In this document: piece after piece, positions 26,188 to 37,317 of the stretch | Numbering within the stretch: the stretch's first letter is position 1 | Layout: every line of letters begins with the position of its first letter | Source: Ephydatia muelleri | Taxonomy: Eukaryota > Porifera > Demospongiae > Spongillida > Spongillidae | Assembly (NCBI GenBank): GCA_013339895.1 | Contig: JABACO010000014.1 | Span: 6,173,705-6,237,704, forward strand | Direction of reading: 5' to 3' | DNA length: 64,000 bases | Position numbers and translations under genes: made by a program | Notes under the pieces: generated by a model | The model's database searches: none | Told to the model about the DNA's origin: nothing | What the model saw: only the letters and a program-made list of their open reading frames with translations

Positions 26188-26950
26188 ACAGGATGTATAG
26201 AATGCTAGTGGTATTGCACAGCTGTAACAATGTATGTGCTTAGCGGCTGTGGTGTAGGAATGTCTATACGATTTGTTGGTGGAGGGGAGGAGACCAAGTA
26301 GAGGTGTTATACACACAAAATTCCCAATTCCCATCCTTAGAATTTACCAAACTTCAGTTAATGTAAGTGGGTTAAGTGTATAGATTTAATGATAATGACA
26401 AAGGCCTGCAGCTGGCTTGCCTAGCTAACATCCAGTCAGGGACCATGCAGAACATCAGTTTGTAGTGTACACAATTAATCATGCCCAAGACCACTCCCTG
26501 CTTCAACTTGCATTGGGCACCAAAACAGGCTTGTCAGCAAGACTCTATATAGAAAGTTGTCACAAAGCCTGTTGTAGCATATCAGTGTGAAACTCAGAAA
26601 GGTCAAGGTGGAGATTGAACCCAGGTGCTGGAAAACCTGGAGCCATGAAGAAGCATGGAGGTGATAATGCAGACAGAATTCGTTCTTAGTCAGGCAGAGC
26701 TAAAGATTAGAAGGGGAGCCTGTATTTTCAAGTCTGCTGGTCTAAGCTAAGTTGGGCCTGTTGCCAAGCATGGTCTACGAGGAGGTGCACTGTGTGACGC
26801 AATGCATGGCGAACATCATCATCATAAATTCTCAAAGCTTCAGCCACTAACAAAGAGGTCGTAGATCTCACAAGTGTACCAATTTGCAAAAATCACCACA
26901 CGGACGCAGCAATAGCAGGCAACTTGAGGGTCATAATAATAATAATAACT
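26188..26950. other. Intergenic
   Basis: No gene recognised; short ATA repeats end at 26950, next to the LINE tail. Confidence 0.4.
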
Positions 26951-27380
26951 GGAGAAAGGTCCAGGCATAGACTTTTCTAGGCCAGCTGATGTGCTGGTGC
27001 CAAACTGGTCCCTCTCCAACCCTGCAGCTTTTGACCTGAAAGTCATTCATCCGCTTAATACGGACTTGATTCTGGAAGCGAGTTTGGCTTCAGGCAACTC
27101 TGCAGAGGTTGGTGAGATTGAAAAGCATGCCAAGAATGATCAGATGTGTGCAAGGTTGGGCTGGACATGTATTCCATTAGTGGTGGAAGTCTATGGTGGT
27201 TGGGGATGTGAAGCCAAAGAATGCTACTCTAGATTGAGCAAGAGGCTAGCTATGCAAGTGGGAATCTGTGAAACTGAGGCACTGTGCCAAATGTACAGTC
27301 TGCTGGCTGTCACACTGATGAGGCAGAATGCAAGAGCCATCCTCCTCAGATGTGCCCGTGCTCCCCTTCTTGAGTATTAA
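26951..27380 (+). mobile_element. LINE ORF C-terminal fragment with endonuclease-like region
   Basis: One open frame reads from the ADVLVPNWSLSNPAAFDLKV block, through HAKNDQMCARLGWTCIPLVV and EVYGGWGCEAKECYSRLSKR, to ARAPLLEY and a stop. PADVL-x-x-W followed by AAFDLKV resembles the PD-(D/E)XK core of restriction-like endonuclease non-LTR elements. It is 5'-truncated and near-identical to 50162-50610. A (TAA)n stretch follows its 3' end. Confidence 0.75.
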
Positions 27381-27402
27381 ACTTAATTGTGTTATGTAAT
27401 GA

Positions 27403-27405
27403 AAT

Positions 27406-27453
<48 letters not shown>

Positions 27454-27456
27454 TTA
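27403..27456 (+). repeat. (TAA)n microsatellite
   Basis: About 16 TAA units directly downstream of the LINE tail. Another LINE tail at 50624 ends in (ATT)n, so trinucleotide tails seem typical of this family. Confidence 0.9.
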
Positions 27457-27544
27457 GCTTTGGTCATGTTCTTGTGTATTTTGTTTGTCAATATTGTTGT
27501 GTAATATTTTTGTGAATAATCAGTAATACTTTCAAAAAATAAAA

Positions 27545-27740
27545 TAATAATAATAATAATAGTAAGCTTGGGGCAGCGAAGCGGTGCAAGCTTTTTCACG
27601 GCTCGCATCATACCTTGCCACAAGGACCAACTCCCCCAAGTCCAAGGTTGTCTGCAGCCTGTACGGCCGCCTTAATTGACTCTTGTGCGAGCCAATGCCC
27701 GAGCCCTCCTCTTACGATGTGGATGTTCCCTTCAGGAGGG
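27545..27740 (+). mobile_element. Second LINE 3' tail fragment
   Basis: Reads LATRTNSPKSKVVCSLYGRL, then in the next frame LTLVRANARALLLRCGCSLQ. This is the C-terminal tail of a related but different LINE copy, with one frameshift. Confidence 0.6.
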
Positions 27741-27849
27741 GGATAGTTCCTCATCGTAGATTTCATAGCTAGTGTGTCTCAGTGTGTCAGGGTATGTATG
27801 TATGTATTATATTAACGATGATTGTATCTTTATGATGAAGAATATTATT

Positions 27850-28703
27850 ATATAAGTTCTTCAGAAGCTCATTTCCACCATTGATGCTGATGAATGTTTA
27901 CAACTTCTGCTTCAGGCATGGTACCTTGATGACGGTGTGCTTGCAGGTAAAAGATCTGCAGTCCTACGTGCTTTGCATATTGAAGAACTGGGACCTCACA
28001 TTGGTCTTGTCATCAATTTCTCTAAATGCGAATTTTTCAGTCCCCAAGGCAACCATTTGTTATCCACCTGCTGTGAAGTCATCTCTTTCATCTAACTTAG
28101 AGATCCTTGGGGTACCAATAGGTGACTATTTGCATTGCTCTCACTTCATAGCTGAGAATTGTTCCAAGGCAAAGGTGCTATTCACTGCCCTAGTAGAGGT
28201 GGCTGAAGCAGACCTTCATGTTGCAGTTTCACCTCTTCGCATTTGTGGTAGTTATTGTAAATTAGTGCATTTAGCCAGAACCACTCCTCCTAGCCTCTCA
28301 TGTGAGTCCCTGAAGTTCTTTGATGAGGAGGTAAGACGTTGCTTCTCTACCTGCATAGCAGCTGACATCCCAGATGATCACTGGAAGCAAGCACAACTTA
28401 GCCTCAGCTTTGGAGGACTTGGCTTTCGTTCTTTATCTTACCACTCATGTGCTGCCTTCATCTCATCGTTGTCTTCTTCAGGTTTTAGTAGTGCCAGTAA
28501 TCGCCATTTGTTGAGCACTATTTCGAAGTTCAATGCTCTTGTGTCCCCTACAGAGGCCATCACAGTGGAGTCTGTTTTGTCCTCTCCTCTCTCTCAGCAT
28601 GCCTTGTGCAAGAAGTTGGATGATCATCTTTTTCAGTCTATCTTGATGACTTCCTCTCCTGCCAATAAGGCGCGACTTCTCTCTGCCTCTGCTCCTCATG
28701 CTA
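27850..28703 (+). mobile_element. LINE reverse transcriptase, 5' part (split by an insertion)
   Basis: Contains ISTIDADECLQLLLQAW then YLDDGVLAG, the catalytic YxDD box of reverse transcriptase at about 27920-27945. It continues in a second frame from 28040 as ATICYPPAVKSSLSSNLEIL and LGVPIGDYLH to RLLSASAPHA at 28701, where the long-TIR element starts. The ORF continues at 37318. One frameshift lies near 28030-28070 and the N-terminal part is missing. Confidence 0.8.
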
Positions 28704-31700
28704 CAGTGGAGATCATGGTAGTTGATTGAAAAAAAAAAAGACACTAATTTTAGGTTCATTTGATTTTAAAACAACAACTGCATATGATATTCAGTATTTA
28801 AAAATACCAATGCATGTGGTAAACATTTGTCTATAAGTATTAATTTAAAAAAAATGCGTGTCACGTGACTATTGCATCCATAACTTTCATTTTCTGTGAC
28901 CCCAGTCTTCTCAAACGATTTTTCATAAGTATCTTCGTTCAGGGTCAACGAATTGAGATGATTATTGGAATGTAGCTCCAGCATAAACTTGCAAACCTTT
29001 TGGCCGAGCAGAATTCTGTACTCGGTAAACTGTTTGCGCATTTTCGAGCGACGCGTGCCTTTTAAGGGCTGAAAGTGTTAGGCATTTCAGACCTGCCAAC
29101 TTGCCAATAATACCCGTCGTGAGAATATGCAACCTACCCATCCCCAGGCCAAATTTTAATAATGCACACGCAATAAACAGGTGCACACGCAATAAACAGA
29201 TGCAAAACAATTTTAATTCAGCTTCTTCATTCTGTTCTACTGCCTTTCCCTTTGGCTTTTTCAAGCACTTCTTTTGTAGGTTTCCATTCAAGAGGGTCAC
29301 TGATGTGGGTCTTTAATACCATAATGGATGACAGTGATCCATCACGATGAAGTGAACTCCTTTTTATTTTATTTTTGTCACATAATTGTAATTCAAACTT
29401 GAGAACGAATTAATGCAAATAAAAATTTAATTAAATAAATAATAAAGACGAGGCCAAATGAAAAATTGTTCAGTGGACCTTTGCCTCTGCACAGGCCAAA
29501 GCTATATATAGAATGGTGTTGTGAGTGGGAATGAAATAAACTACTGCTGGGTGTCTTACATTTGGAAATGTATGAAAATATCCTTTCTTCACTTGCATTG
29601 GAATGTAGTATGGTCAAAATTGTTTCTACAACTTGAAACAAAAGGTCAAATTGTGGTACTTTAGTTCCTGGTTTATTAACTGAGCGCAAGTAACTCCAAA
29701 GAGCGTCAATTCTACAGGGATGATCATCATCAGTATAATGGCATGCCTCCTTTAAATTTTCTGGAAGATCATTTGTAGACATAAATTGGTATTGAAGAAA
29801 CTGTTCATTGAGAGATTGTCATGGCTTATGTCACCTAAAATACTTGGAAAGCAGCCGACAAAATATTCCACTGAATCAAATGTTATATCTACTTTTCTTT
29901 CAAAGTCAATCCAAACTGCATGACCAAGAATTTCTTCACCCAAGGGACAACATAATTAGATAGTCCATTGCTGATGTGAAAAATTGTCTAACAGACTTGT
30001 AAAATTTTGACAAACTTTGTTTATCTATACTGCCTTCATTAAAAGTTTCATAATGGTTTGTTGTGTAGTAAATCCAATGACTAGTTCTCTGTCCTCAACT
30101 TGATTACATCTGTTGGTGTAGTCAATGAAATTGAGGTTATTCAAGTTTGCAGAAACTTCAGTAGGTTTAACAAATTTACCCAACAGACTTTTGTACAAAT
30201 GGAGAAGATGAGCCTTCAGTAGGTGAAACATGGGTTCCTCACGCTGAAGGAATTTATTTGCATGTGTGAAAGCTGGCAAGGTAGCTTGGTAAAATAGCAG
30301 GTACACTTCTGCCATAGGATTGCTTAAATTGTATGATATTAAGCCAGGTAATTGTTTCAAAGCCCTATAACTGCGATTTCTAAACTAAGCCATCTTGTTG
30401 TAATATGTTTAACAAGTGACTTGTAGCTAATATCACAGAATGTACAAAAAGACTGCAGTTCATTCGTGTGCTTGGTGGACTTGTCAAACCAATAATAAAG
30501 ATCTATTACTAATTCTTCAACATCAAAGTTCGTGCCATCAACAAACATTTCACTTGCTTTTTGAGCTGCATTATGAAGGTATGACAATTGCAACCACTAA
30601 TATGAACAGAAGGGTTCTTAATTTTAATTCGGGTTTTTAAAGAATTACGTGAGCCAATACACCAAAGCCAAGGTGGATCTTCATCCAATAATGAGACTAA
30701 TTTGGGATCCATGGCATTAAATATTGCTTCTGCAGTAGCACTAGTATAGTAGTCGTACACGTATCTAAAAAAAATGTGTCACAACTTTACACACACTGTT
30801 GTCGTAAATTCGCACAGTAATAGGGTTCATCTTTTGTAACTCCCAATCATTAGTACCATCAATGGCTAGGGAAAAAGCATGGCACTTCATGTGCTTCACC
30901 AGTACAGAAATTCAGTGCGTAGCTACAGCAATCACAGTGCAAAAAGTTTGTTATGCGACACTGTATATTATAACGTATATTCAAATATAAGCAGCAATAT
31001 AAGCTGTCTGCGTATTGAACATTATAAGCAAATGCGTATATTGAAATATTGTCAGTCACGTGCGGTTTCTGGTATCTTAGCAAACCTTTGAATTTCATTA
31101 ATGTTACACGGTTTGGTGAACCGCGCACTATCGTAATTTGGGCTTTGACCTTCCGTAAACCAGTCCTCCGCCCCCCCCATCCCCACTCCCCCTTTGCATC
31201 TGCTTGGTTTATAAAACTTTTCTTCGCACATATAAGTGGTACAACACCAAGCACAAATATTCAAACACCATAGTGCCTTAAGACAGCGGTTCCCAAGTAC
31301 TAACTTAGTGTGACCTGATAAAGACGAGAATATAATAACATTTGGCGCCAATTGAAATGGCCATACTTACCTCTAGTGATGGACTTGTTGGTGCTGACTA
31401 ACCAAATGCGCACAAAAGAAAAATACCTTTTAGTGCCCCCAGCATACTTACCAGTTCGAATAGAAACGCTGCAGAAAAGCAAAATGAAGTTAGCAAAGCC
31501 ATTGCGTACTTACCTCAGCAGAATCGACCCGCGCTTGTGATAGCCGAAACCCATAGTCCTTGAGACAGCGGTCCCCACGTACTATGTGACCTGATAGAGA
31601 CGAGAACAATAACATTTGGCATCAATTGAAATTGTCATACTTGCCACTGTGTAACTTACCTCAGCAGAATCGGCCGCTTGTAATAACCGGAGACCAACCC

Positions 31701-32058
31701 CAATAACATGCATTGCACACAAATTGTTCAGAGTCGCTTACCGTATACTAGGCTTGCTTTCAGCAGGTTGATGAGGCTGATGTACTACATCACAAACGCA
31801 TCCCCAAAATAACACAAACGTGATAAGCAAAGTCACGTACCTTTCCAGGCCATGCACTCACACAGGAACCCGCCAAAATTAGCCATCACGTGCAATGGTA
31901 TACTCTAATTGGTACACTTTAAAATTTGGTTATAAATAGTAAATAACAACGATAACAGCACTAACCTATTGAAGTAAGACTATCACCTATTTCTTGAACT
32001 GGCAGAAATCTTCAATGTTACAACATTTACAAGCCTGCGTGAAATTGTAAAAAACAAT

Positions 32059-32792
32059 AGAGGTTGTGCAATGGGCGGAGCGAAGTGACGTTATTTGTGT
32101 TAACCGCCATTTTGAGTGTCAAAAGCAATTGTATGGGCAAGGCTTGTTGTGCAATTGGATGCAGTAATCGTTTCATTAAAGGTTCGGGCGTTCATTTTCC
32201 TCAAGATGAAGAACGTAAGTCCCAGTGGATAGCAGCAGTGGGGCCGGCGCAAAGATTGGATTCCAAATGAGTACTCGTGGATATGTAGCGTACACTTCGT
32301 TTCGGGGGAATAGAGCAACAACCTCCTATCCCCTGATTATGTTCCTTCCTTATTCGAGCACATGAAGAGCCCTTTGAAGAGGAAGCGTGTGCATGATATG
32401 AACAGATTCCACAGAACATTGGAGGTGATAAAAAGGAAGTTGGTAAAAAAAAAATTGATGCTGCAGAGTCTTACAGCTATCGGAACCTGAGGCCAATTAT
32501 TCCAATCTACACTAACAATCTCTCATACGCAGCATACGGGTCTTCAAGCGCACCAACCAGCTCCAATTATACCTTGTAACGCTGTTTGGCAGTGTCATGA
32601 AGCTAATAGTAATACTCAGAGTATTTGGCCGTACTTTCTAGCTGCATTTAATCACACGAAATGGCTCAAACGGTTAGTCAGGACCTCCAATCACTCTATT
32701 ACGGATAGACACGTGTGTGCTTTTGACACTCAAAATGGCGCTTAGCAAAGGTTGCTATTGATGACGATTTATGACGCTATTGCACAACCTCT
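32059..32792 (+). mobile_element. 734-bp TIR element carrying only a THAP domain
   Basis: Starts AGAGGTTGTGCAAT and ends with the inverse ATTGCACAACCTCT. An inner inverted block GCCATTTTGAGTGTCAAAAG lies near both ends. AT flanks both ends, and copy 2 of the host element lacks the insertion and has a single AT, which proves the borders. The 2-bp AT target recalls the ISL2EU group, whose members can carry THAP domains (from memory). It lacks a DDE core and is non-autonomous. Confidence 0.85.
32133..32450 (+). pseudogene. THAP zinc-finger domain gene, broken
   Basis: Begins MGKACCAIGCSNR with the first two zinc Cys residues, then GVHFPQDEERKSQWIAAV with the conserved Trp. In another frame it continues WIPNEYSWICSVHF, giving the C-x2-H pair, and PDYVPSLFEH, matching the AVPTIF box. 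THAP domains bind DNA at transposon ends or promoters. A frameshift near 32250 and an in-frame stop near 32310 break it, and the basic tail VIKRKLVKKK ends soon after. Length and motif order match a complete THAP domain of about 90 residues. Confidence 0.8.
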
Positions 32793-32889
32793 ATACCATA
32801 CTTTCCATATCATTATGTACTGTATATCCATTTCAAATTGAACAATAATGGTAAGAATAAAAATGGTACACATTAACATTTAAAAATTG

Positions 32890-33195
32890 TAATGACACAC
32901 ACTTGCACGTACATGTCCACACACTCGCGGACACACATGTCCACGCACACGCATAAACATACAACACACAAACGGACACATGCACAGTCGTACGTACACA
33001 CATGACAGGTCGATGTCCACACACACGCATACAGACAGATATCCACACACACGTATACAGACAGATGTCCACACACACGCATACAGACAGATGTCCACAC
33101 ACACGTATACACAGACAGATGTCCACACACACGCATATGCACAGACACACACACACAGACAGATGTCCACACACACATATACACACAGGCAGATG
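32890..33195 (+). repeat. Minisatellite of ACAGACAGATGTCCACACAC units
   Basis: About ten imperfect 24-30-bp units combining ACAGACAGATGTCC with CACACACGCAT. The inverse array lies in copy 2 at about 45480-45780. Frames across it are artefacts. Confidence 0.85.
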
Positions 33196-33911
33196 TCCAT
33201 CAGTATCGAATTCCGACTTCGGCATTGAGCGTGTCAAGTTCGGTTTGTACTGACTGTCGCATGCTAAGTACTAAAGGCAAGCGCCAGCTCCTTAGTAATT
33301 AGATGCTTATGAACGCTTATACAGGAATTGATAACTCGCAGACAAATATACACACAGAATATGTGAAACTTGAATATACACGGTGGTATGATATAAATAT
33401 ACTTACGGGGGTATATTTTGTACACATTGTGCCTATATATAAACAGTGACGTATTTAACACTTGCGGATTCTTGAATAAACGCCGTCTTATATTTCAATA
33501 TAGTACTCAGGCGTATTTTTTGGCGTATTCTCAAATATAACCAAAAATATACCGTATCGTATATCTAACTTTTTGCACTGTGAATATAAAGTATACTGAT
33601 TGCTTTGGTTCTGGCAGAATGACACTGAGGTCACTTTAGAATCTGTAAATAGAGTTCTGATAGCAGGTGATAACAGTCATTAAATGCAATTGCAACAAGT
33701 ACTGCCATTTTAACTTCAGATTCAATGCACTGCATTGATAATTGTGATGAGGCATCAGTACATGTAAAGTCCAATTAGATTGGTCCACTGGTTTTTGCAA
33801 TATCAATGTGTGACTTTGTTTAGGCTGTGTTTCGTAATATCGGTTTTCCCATGTGGCTGCATTTAACAACTTTATTACATATATTATATTGCAGCGAAAT
33901 CTAGAGGTAAA

Positions 33912-33947
33912 ACCATAGATATTAGAGTCTACTCTAATATCTATGGT
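33912..33947. repeat. Perfect 36-bp hairpin
   Basis: ACCATAGATATTAGAG, a 4-base loop TCTA, and the exact inverse. It lies in the N-terminal side of the hAT. Confidence 0.85.
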
Positions 33948-34260
33948 AAAACGTACAGATGTCAAATTTATGGGAATACAAAAGGTTTATTGCGTAACGG
34001 TGGATAGGCCTTACCTGTAAGGATCACTCGCACTAGTGATCCAAGGAAACTCTTTCTTCCATTCAAGTTAGAATTTGAAGCGATACATAGTTGCCCTAGT
34101 TACGTACGTGCGGACGCGGTTAACGAACTGTATAGTTGTTGAACAATTGTAATGTTATTGAAACATGATTTACCGGCGATCGTGAGAAATGGGGACTTAG
34201 TCGTGAGATCGTGAGAATAGGTCGAAAATCGTGAGTCTCACGACCAAATCGTGAGGGTCT

Positions 34261-34848
34261 GGCATTTATTTTATAGAAACGCTCGGTTTATGACAAGTAT
34301 AGCTTCCGTTTGTTCCGATAGATGTCTATAGGGTATCGTTGGAGTTGCTTTTTTTCACGTGACAACGTGTCTTTCCATAAGAATTCGCTTTTTCAAAGCG
34401 AAGGGCCCAAAATGTCACCATTTTTATGATGAATTTCATTAGGAAGCTGTTGTTATAAACAATTATTTTTTGTTATGACCAAGCGTCATCGAGCTGGAAA
34501 CCACGGCGAAGAGCATGCCATCGCAAAGGGCAGAGCGTACCTGGGCGACGCTGGGACACAGAAAGGCTCCGAGGGGTGACATTCGGAGGGCGAGTGTTTT
34601 TGCATCGGTATCTGGCAAATTTGGCATGTGGACTGCCAGCGATTCCAAATCCTTCCTTGCGCTATCGCGAATAGTACTGCTGGTTCTCCTGCAGTGCTTT
34701 TTAGCGTTGCTCGAAGACGACCACCGTGTCGAAGCACAAGCACCGGGGTTAGTCTCGTACCCAGACCCTGATTCCCACAGCTGCGGATGGATTACATCAC
34801 CGCTACGTGGAAAGAGGGTCTGGAGAACTGCTGTACTCAATTCTGTCC
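34261..34848 (+). repeat. Inner left arm of the long-TIR element
   Basis: Inverse of 36500-36960. It carries about 160 bp (34580-34740) absent from the other arm and includes a mobile-looking block with GTCTCGTACCCAGACCC and GGATTACATCACCGCTACGT. Confidence 0.8.
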
Positions 34849-34922
34849 ACGGTCACCAGAATGTTGGGGAACCAATCAGATTCGAGGTATGCAATAATTC
34901 GTTATTAACTAGAGTTTATTAG

Positions 34923-35153
34923 GAATGTGTGACGTACGTATGGAGTTTGGGGTATACAAAGCTGAAAGACGAGCAATTAAGGACTGTCAGAGATGTACTT
35001 AGTGGGCTCGATACCGTTGTTAGTTTACCGACAGGATACGGCAAGTCGTTGTGTTACGCATTTCTACCGTGGGCTTTTGATGAACTTCGGAACACGAAGA
35101 AAGCAAGCATTGCGTTGGTAGTTTCGCCGCTTGTAAGTTTAACGACCGATCAG
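34923..35153 (+). CDS. Isolated RecQ-like helicase exon
   Basis: A clean 231-nt exon (77 codons) bounded by tttattag before and gtaagag after, in phase 0 at both ends. It reads VWSLGYTKLKDEQLRTVRDV, then the Walker A block SLPTGYGKSLCYAFLPW, then motif Ia ALVVSPLVSLTTDQ. RecQ helicases unwind DNA with ATP. The next exons (DEAH box, helicase C domain) are not found; AC repeats and mobile DNA follow, so it is an orphan exon. A possible upstream exon end (GATTCGAG then gtatgc at 34888) might belong to it. Capture by the surrounding TIR element is plausible. Confidence 0.7.
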
Positions 35154-35234
35154 GTAAGAGCGTATACTTTATTTTGCGTACTAACATGCTACTTTAGCTA
35201 CGTATACACAACACCGAGAGACGCGCGCGCGCAC

Positions 35235-35236
35235 AA

Positions 35237-35282
<46 letters not shown>

Positions 35283-35286
35283 TGAT

Positions 35287-35318
<32 letters not shown>

Positions 35319-35322
35319 TGAT

Positions 35323-35354
<32 letters not shown>

Positions 35355-35370
35355 TGATCACACACATACA
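35235..35370 (+). repeat. (AC)n with AAACGTGATC spacers
   Basis: Three AC blocks separated by the same AAACGTGATC spacer at 35278, 35313 and 35350, a higher-order tandem of about 35 bp. Confidence 0.9.
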
Positions 35371-35667
35371 CACAATGGAACCTGCACGCATTAAAGTTAG
35401 CAAAGAAGGTTGACATCCAAACAGATGTGGACTAATTAGAAGACTGGAACCAAACGTAGACTTACAAATAATATGCATGGTCCAAACAAAAGTGTGTATA
35501 TGCTCTGTTTTAGTTTCAAACGTACGTTCTTTTAGTAGGTGTTGTGATTGAGAGGGATTCAAAGGCTGGTGCAGCATATGGTGTATGTTTTGCCGACAAA
35601 GCATGTACTTAATGCACTTCGTCCACATCTCTCTTCACCATCTCCCCTTCTTTCCTTCCCTTTCACA

Positions 35668-35715
<48 letters not shown>

Positions 35716-36000
35716 AACACACACACAAACACACACACACGGACACACACAACAAACACACACACGGACACACACACAGAGGTTAGTCTCTGGCATTGAT
35801 TTGAGAGTAAAAGCAACACTTTTTCAATGCAATGGGATGCATAACCTCAATAAAGTGTACAAGACAGGAGTTGTAGTCTCAAGCTCATTGTGCAGTTTGT
35901 TCCAGGAAAGGGCACACAAATGTTCTCTCTGGCCATGAAAGAGAATTGAAGTTGACTTTATCTTTAGCTACATATCGCAATCTTAGTAGTGGTGGCAACA
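35371..36000. other. Loop of the long-TIR element, second AC tract
   Basis: AC-rich tract at 35665-35780 with AAACAC and GGACAC interruptions. No helicase exon or other gene recognised. Confidence 0.5.
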
Positions 36001-36061
36001 GTACTAAGTAAATGTTAACAGCGATTCTCCAGGAGAATCGCTGTTAACATTTACTTAGTAC
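36001..36061. repeat. Perfect 61-bp palindrome
   Basis: Arms of 30 bp starting GTACTAAGTAAATGTTAACA meet at a single unpaired A (36031). It adjoins the small hAT-like element. Confidence 0.9.
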
Positions 36062-36069
36062 ATCAAACA

Positions 36070-36290
36070 AGAATTGGCTCCTGGGGCTCCGCCCCAGACC
36101 CCGATGGGGGAGCTTGCAGCACTCCCCCATACCTCCTAGCTGGGCACCACCCCTCCCGCACCTTCCCCCAGCGGGTCTTTCTCAATTTCATACAAATCCT
36201 GCATCTGGCAATGTGTACCCTACCATACATACATGTACATTATCCTGGCTACGCCATTGCATGGTTGAGTCCACTTATAACATGCTTTGC

Positions 36291-36332
<42 letters not shown>

Positions 36333-36365
36333 AACACACAACCTGGCTACGGGCCTGCTCCTGGC
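36070..36365. mobile_element. hAT-like MITE pieces with 40-C tract
   Basis: Contains GGCTCCGCCCCAGACCCC, as in the element ending at 63247, and two right-end-like motifs CCTGGCTACG (36244 and 36343), the second CCTGGCTACGGGCCTG. A run of 40 C lies at 36292-36331. Borders are unclear. Confidence 0.55.
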
Positions 36366-36499
36366 TTAAGCTTAAGCCATTCAGGGATACAACATTGTTG
36401 CTAGTGGTATAGGACAATTTCCGTGCTGTAATTAATTAAATTCATGGCTACGTAATTAAATTCCTCGCGACGTTGGATTGATATTGTTACATAATCACT

Positions 36500-36960
36500 G
36501 GACAGAATTGAGTACAGCAGTTCTCCAGACCCTCTTTCCACGTAGCGGTGATGTAATCCATCCGCAGCTGTGGGAATCAGGGTCTGGGTACGAGACTACA
36601 CCGGGGTCACCCCTCGTAGCCTCTCTGTGTCCCAGCGTCGCCCAGGTACGCTCTGCCCCTTGCGATGCTCTTCACCGTGGTTTGCAGCTCGATGACGCTT
36701 GGTTCTGAGAACAACCGTTTTCAGTTCGATTACAACCGTCGTCCACTTTAACAAAAATAATTGTTTATAACAACAGCTTCCTAATGAAATTCATCGTAGA
36801 ATGGTGACATTTTGGGCCCTTCGCTTTGAAAAAGCGAATTCTTATGGAAAGACACGTTGTCACGTGAAAAAAAGCAACTCCAACGATACCTGAGACGTTT
36901 ATCGGAACAACCGGAAGCTATACTTGTCATAAACCGAGCGTTTCGATAAAATAAATGCCT
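36500..36960 (-). repeat. Inner right arm of the long-TIR element
   Basis: Inverse partner of 34261-34848; it shows the uninterrupted GGCATTT site used by the hAT in the other arm. Confidence 0.8.
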
Positions 36961-37317
36961 AACACTTTCAGCCCTTAAAAGGCACACGTCGCTCGAAAAT
37001 GCGCAAACAGTTTACCGGGTACAGAATTCTGCTCGGCCAAAAGGTTTGCAAGTTTATGCTGGAGCTACATTCCAATAATCATCTCAATTCGTTGACCCTG
37101 AACGAAGATACTTATGAAAAATCGTTTGAGAAGACTGGGGTCACAGAAAATGAAAGTTATGGATGCAATAGTCACGTGACACGCATTTTTTAATTAATAC
37201 TTATAGACAAATGTTTACCACATGCATTGGTATTTTTAAATACTGAATATCATATGTAGTTGTTGTTTTAAAATCAAATTAGTGTCTTTTTTTTTTTCGA
37301 ACTACCATGATCTCCAC

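Larger units (their letters stand above)
30933..33582. mobile_element. TIR element with 3-bp TSD, copy 1 (CACTA-like, non-autonomous)
   Basis: The ends are CACAGTGCAAAAAGTT and its inverse, flanked by AAT on both sides, and it sits in the hAT coding sequence. A second full copy lies inverted at 44583-47013. Subterminal regions carry repeated TATATTCAAATATA-type motifs (30970-31060, 33480-33570). A 3-bp duplication, a CAC start and subterminal repeats suit EnSpm/CACTA. No transposase ORF was seen. The body holds a C-rich patch (31171-31195) and a minisatellite, and an inserted THAP element. Confidence 0.85.
29420..33900 (-). pseudogene. hAT transposase (ZNF862/KIAA1586-like), interrupted
   Basis: N-terminal side (33583-33900): SHMGKPILRNTA and EVKMAVLVAIAFNDCYHLLS, then RTKAISIL. 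After the insertion (30932 downward): VKHMKCHAFSLAIDGTND, with the first catalytic Asp. Then MDPKLVSLLDEDPPWLWCIG, NPSVHISGCNCH, VEELVIDLYYWFDKSTKHTN, and KHITTRWLSLEIAV. Last is the C-terminal dimerisation region VVETILTILHSNASEERIFS near 29590-29660. The domain order matches hAT transposases, which cut and paste with an RNase H-like core. It is damaged by the 2.65-kb insertion plus frameshifts near 30590, 30360, 29950 and 29780 and several stops. It cannot be active. Confidence 0.85.
29087..34260 (-). mobile_element. hAT transposon nested in the long-TIR element
   Basis: Starts CAGACCTGCC and ends GGGTCT(G), with GGCATTT repeated on both sides (29080-29086 and 34261-34267). The uninterrupted sequence exists in the other arm of the host element near 36955, which has one GGCATTT. 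Subterminal TCGTGAG motifs cluster at the right end (34190-34255) and one occurs at the left end (29115). It encodes a minus-strand transposase and is itself interrupted by the element at 30933-33582. Confidence 0.85.
28704..37317. mobile_element. Long-TIR element with TA target duplication, inserted in the LINE
   Basis: The ends begin CAGTGGAGATCATGGTAGTT and are flanked by TA (28702-28703 and 37318-37319). Joining the flanks across one TA restores the LINE codons for APHA then SSWLSVVP. Inverted terminal arms of about 380 bp (28704-29086 and 36955-37317) extend further, from 34261-34848 and 36500-36960, once the nested hAT is removed. The TA target and CAGTG start fit the Tc1/mariner group. 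No mariner transposase was seen. The centre holds a RecQ-like exon, AC repeats and a small hAT-like element. Native length without the hAT would be about 3.4 kb. Confidence 0.85.

Noticed and set aside
32833-33253. Cys/Val-rich frames of over 100 codons
   Set aside because: Artefacts of the ACAGACAGATGTCC minisatellite in the CACAGTGC element.
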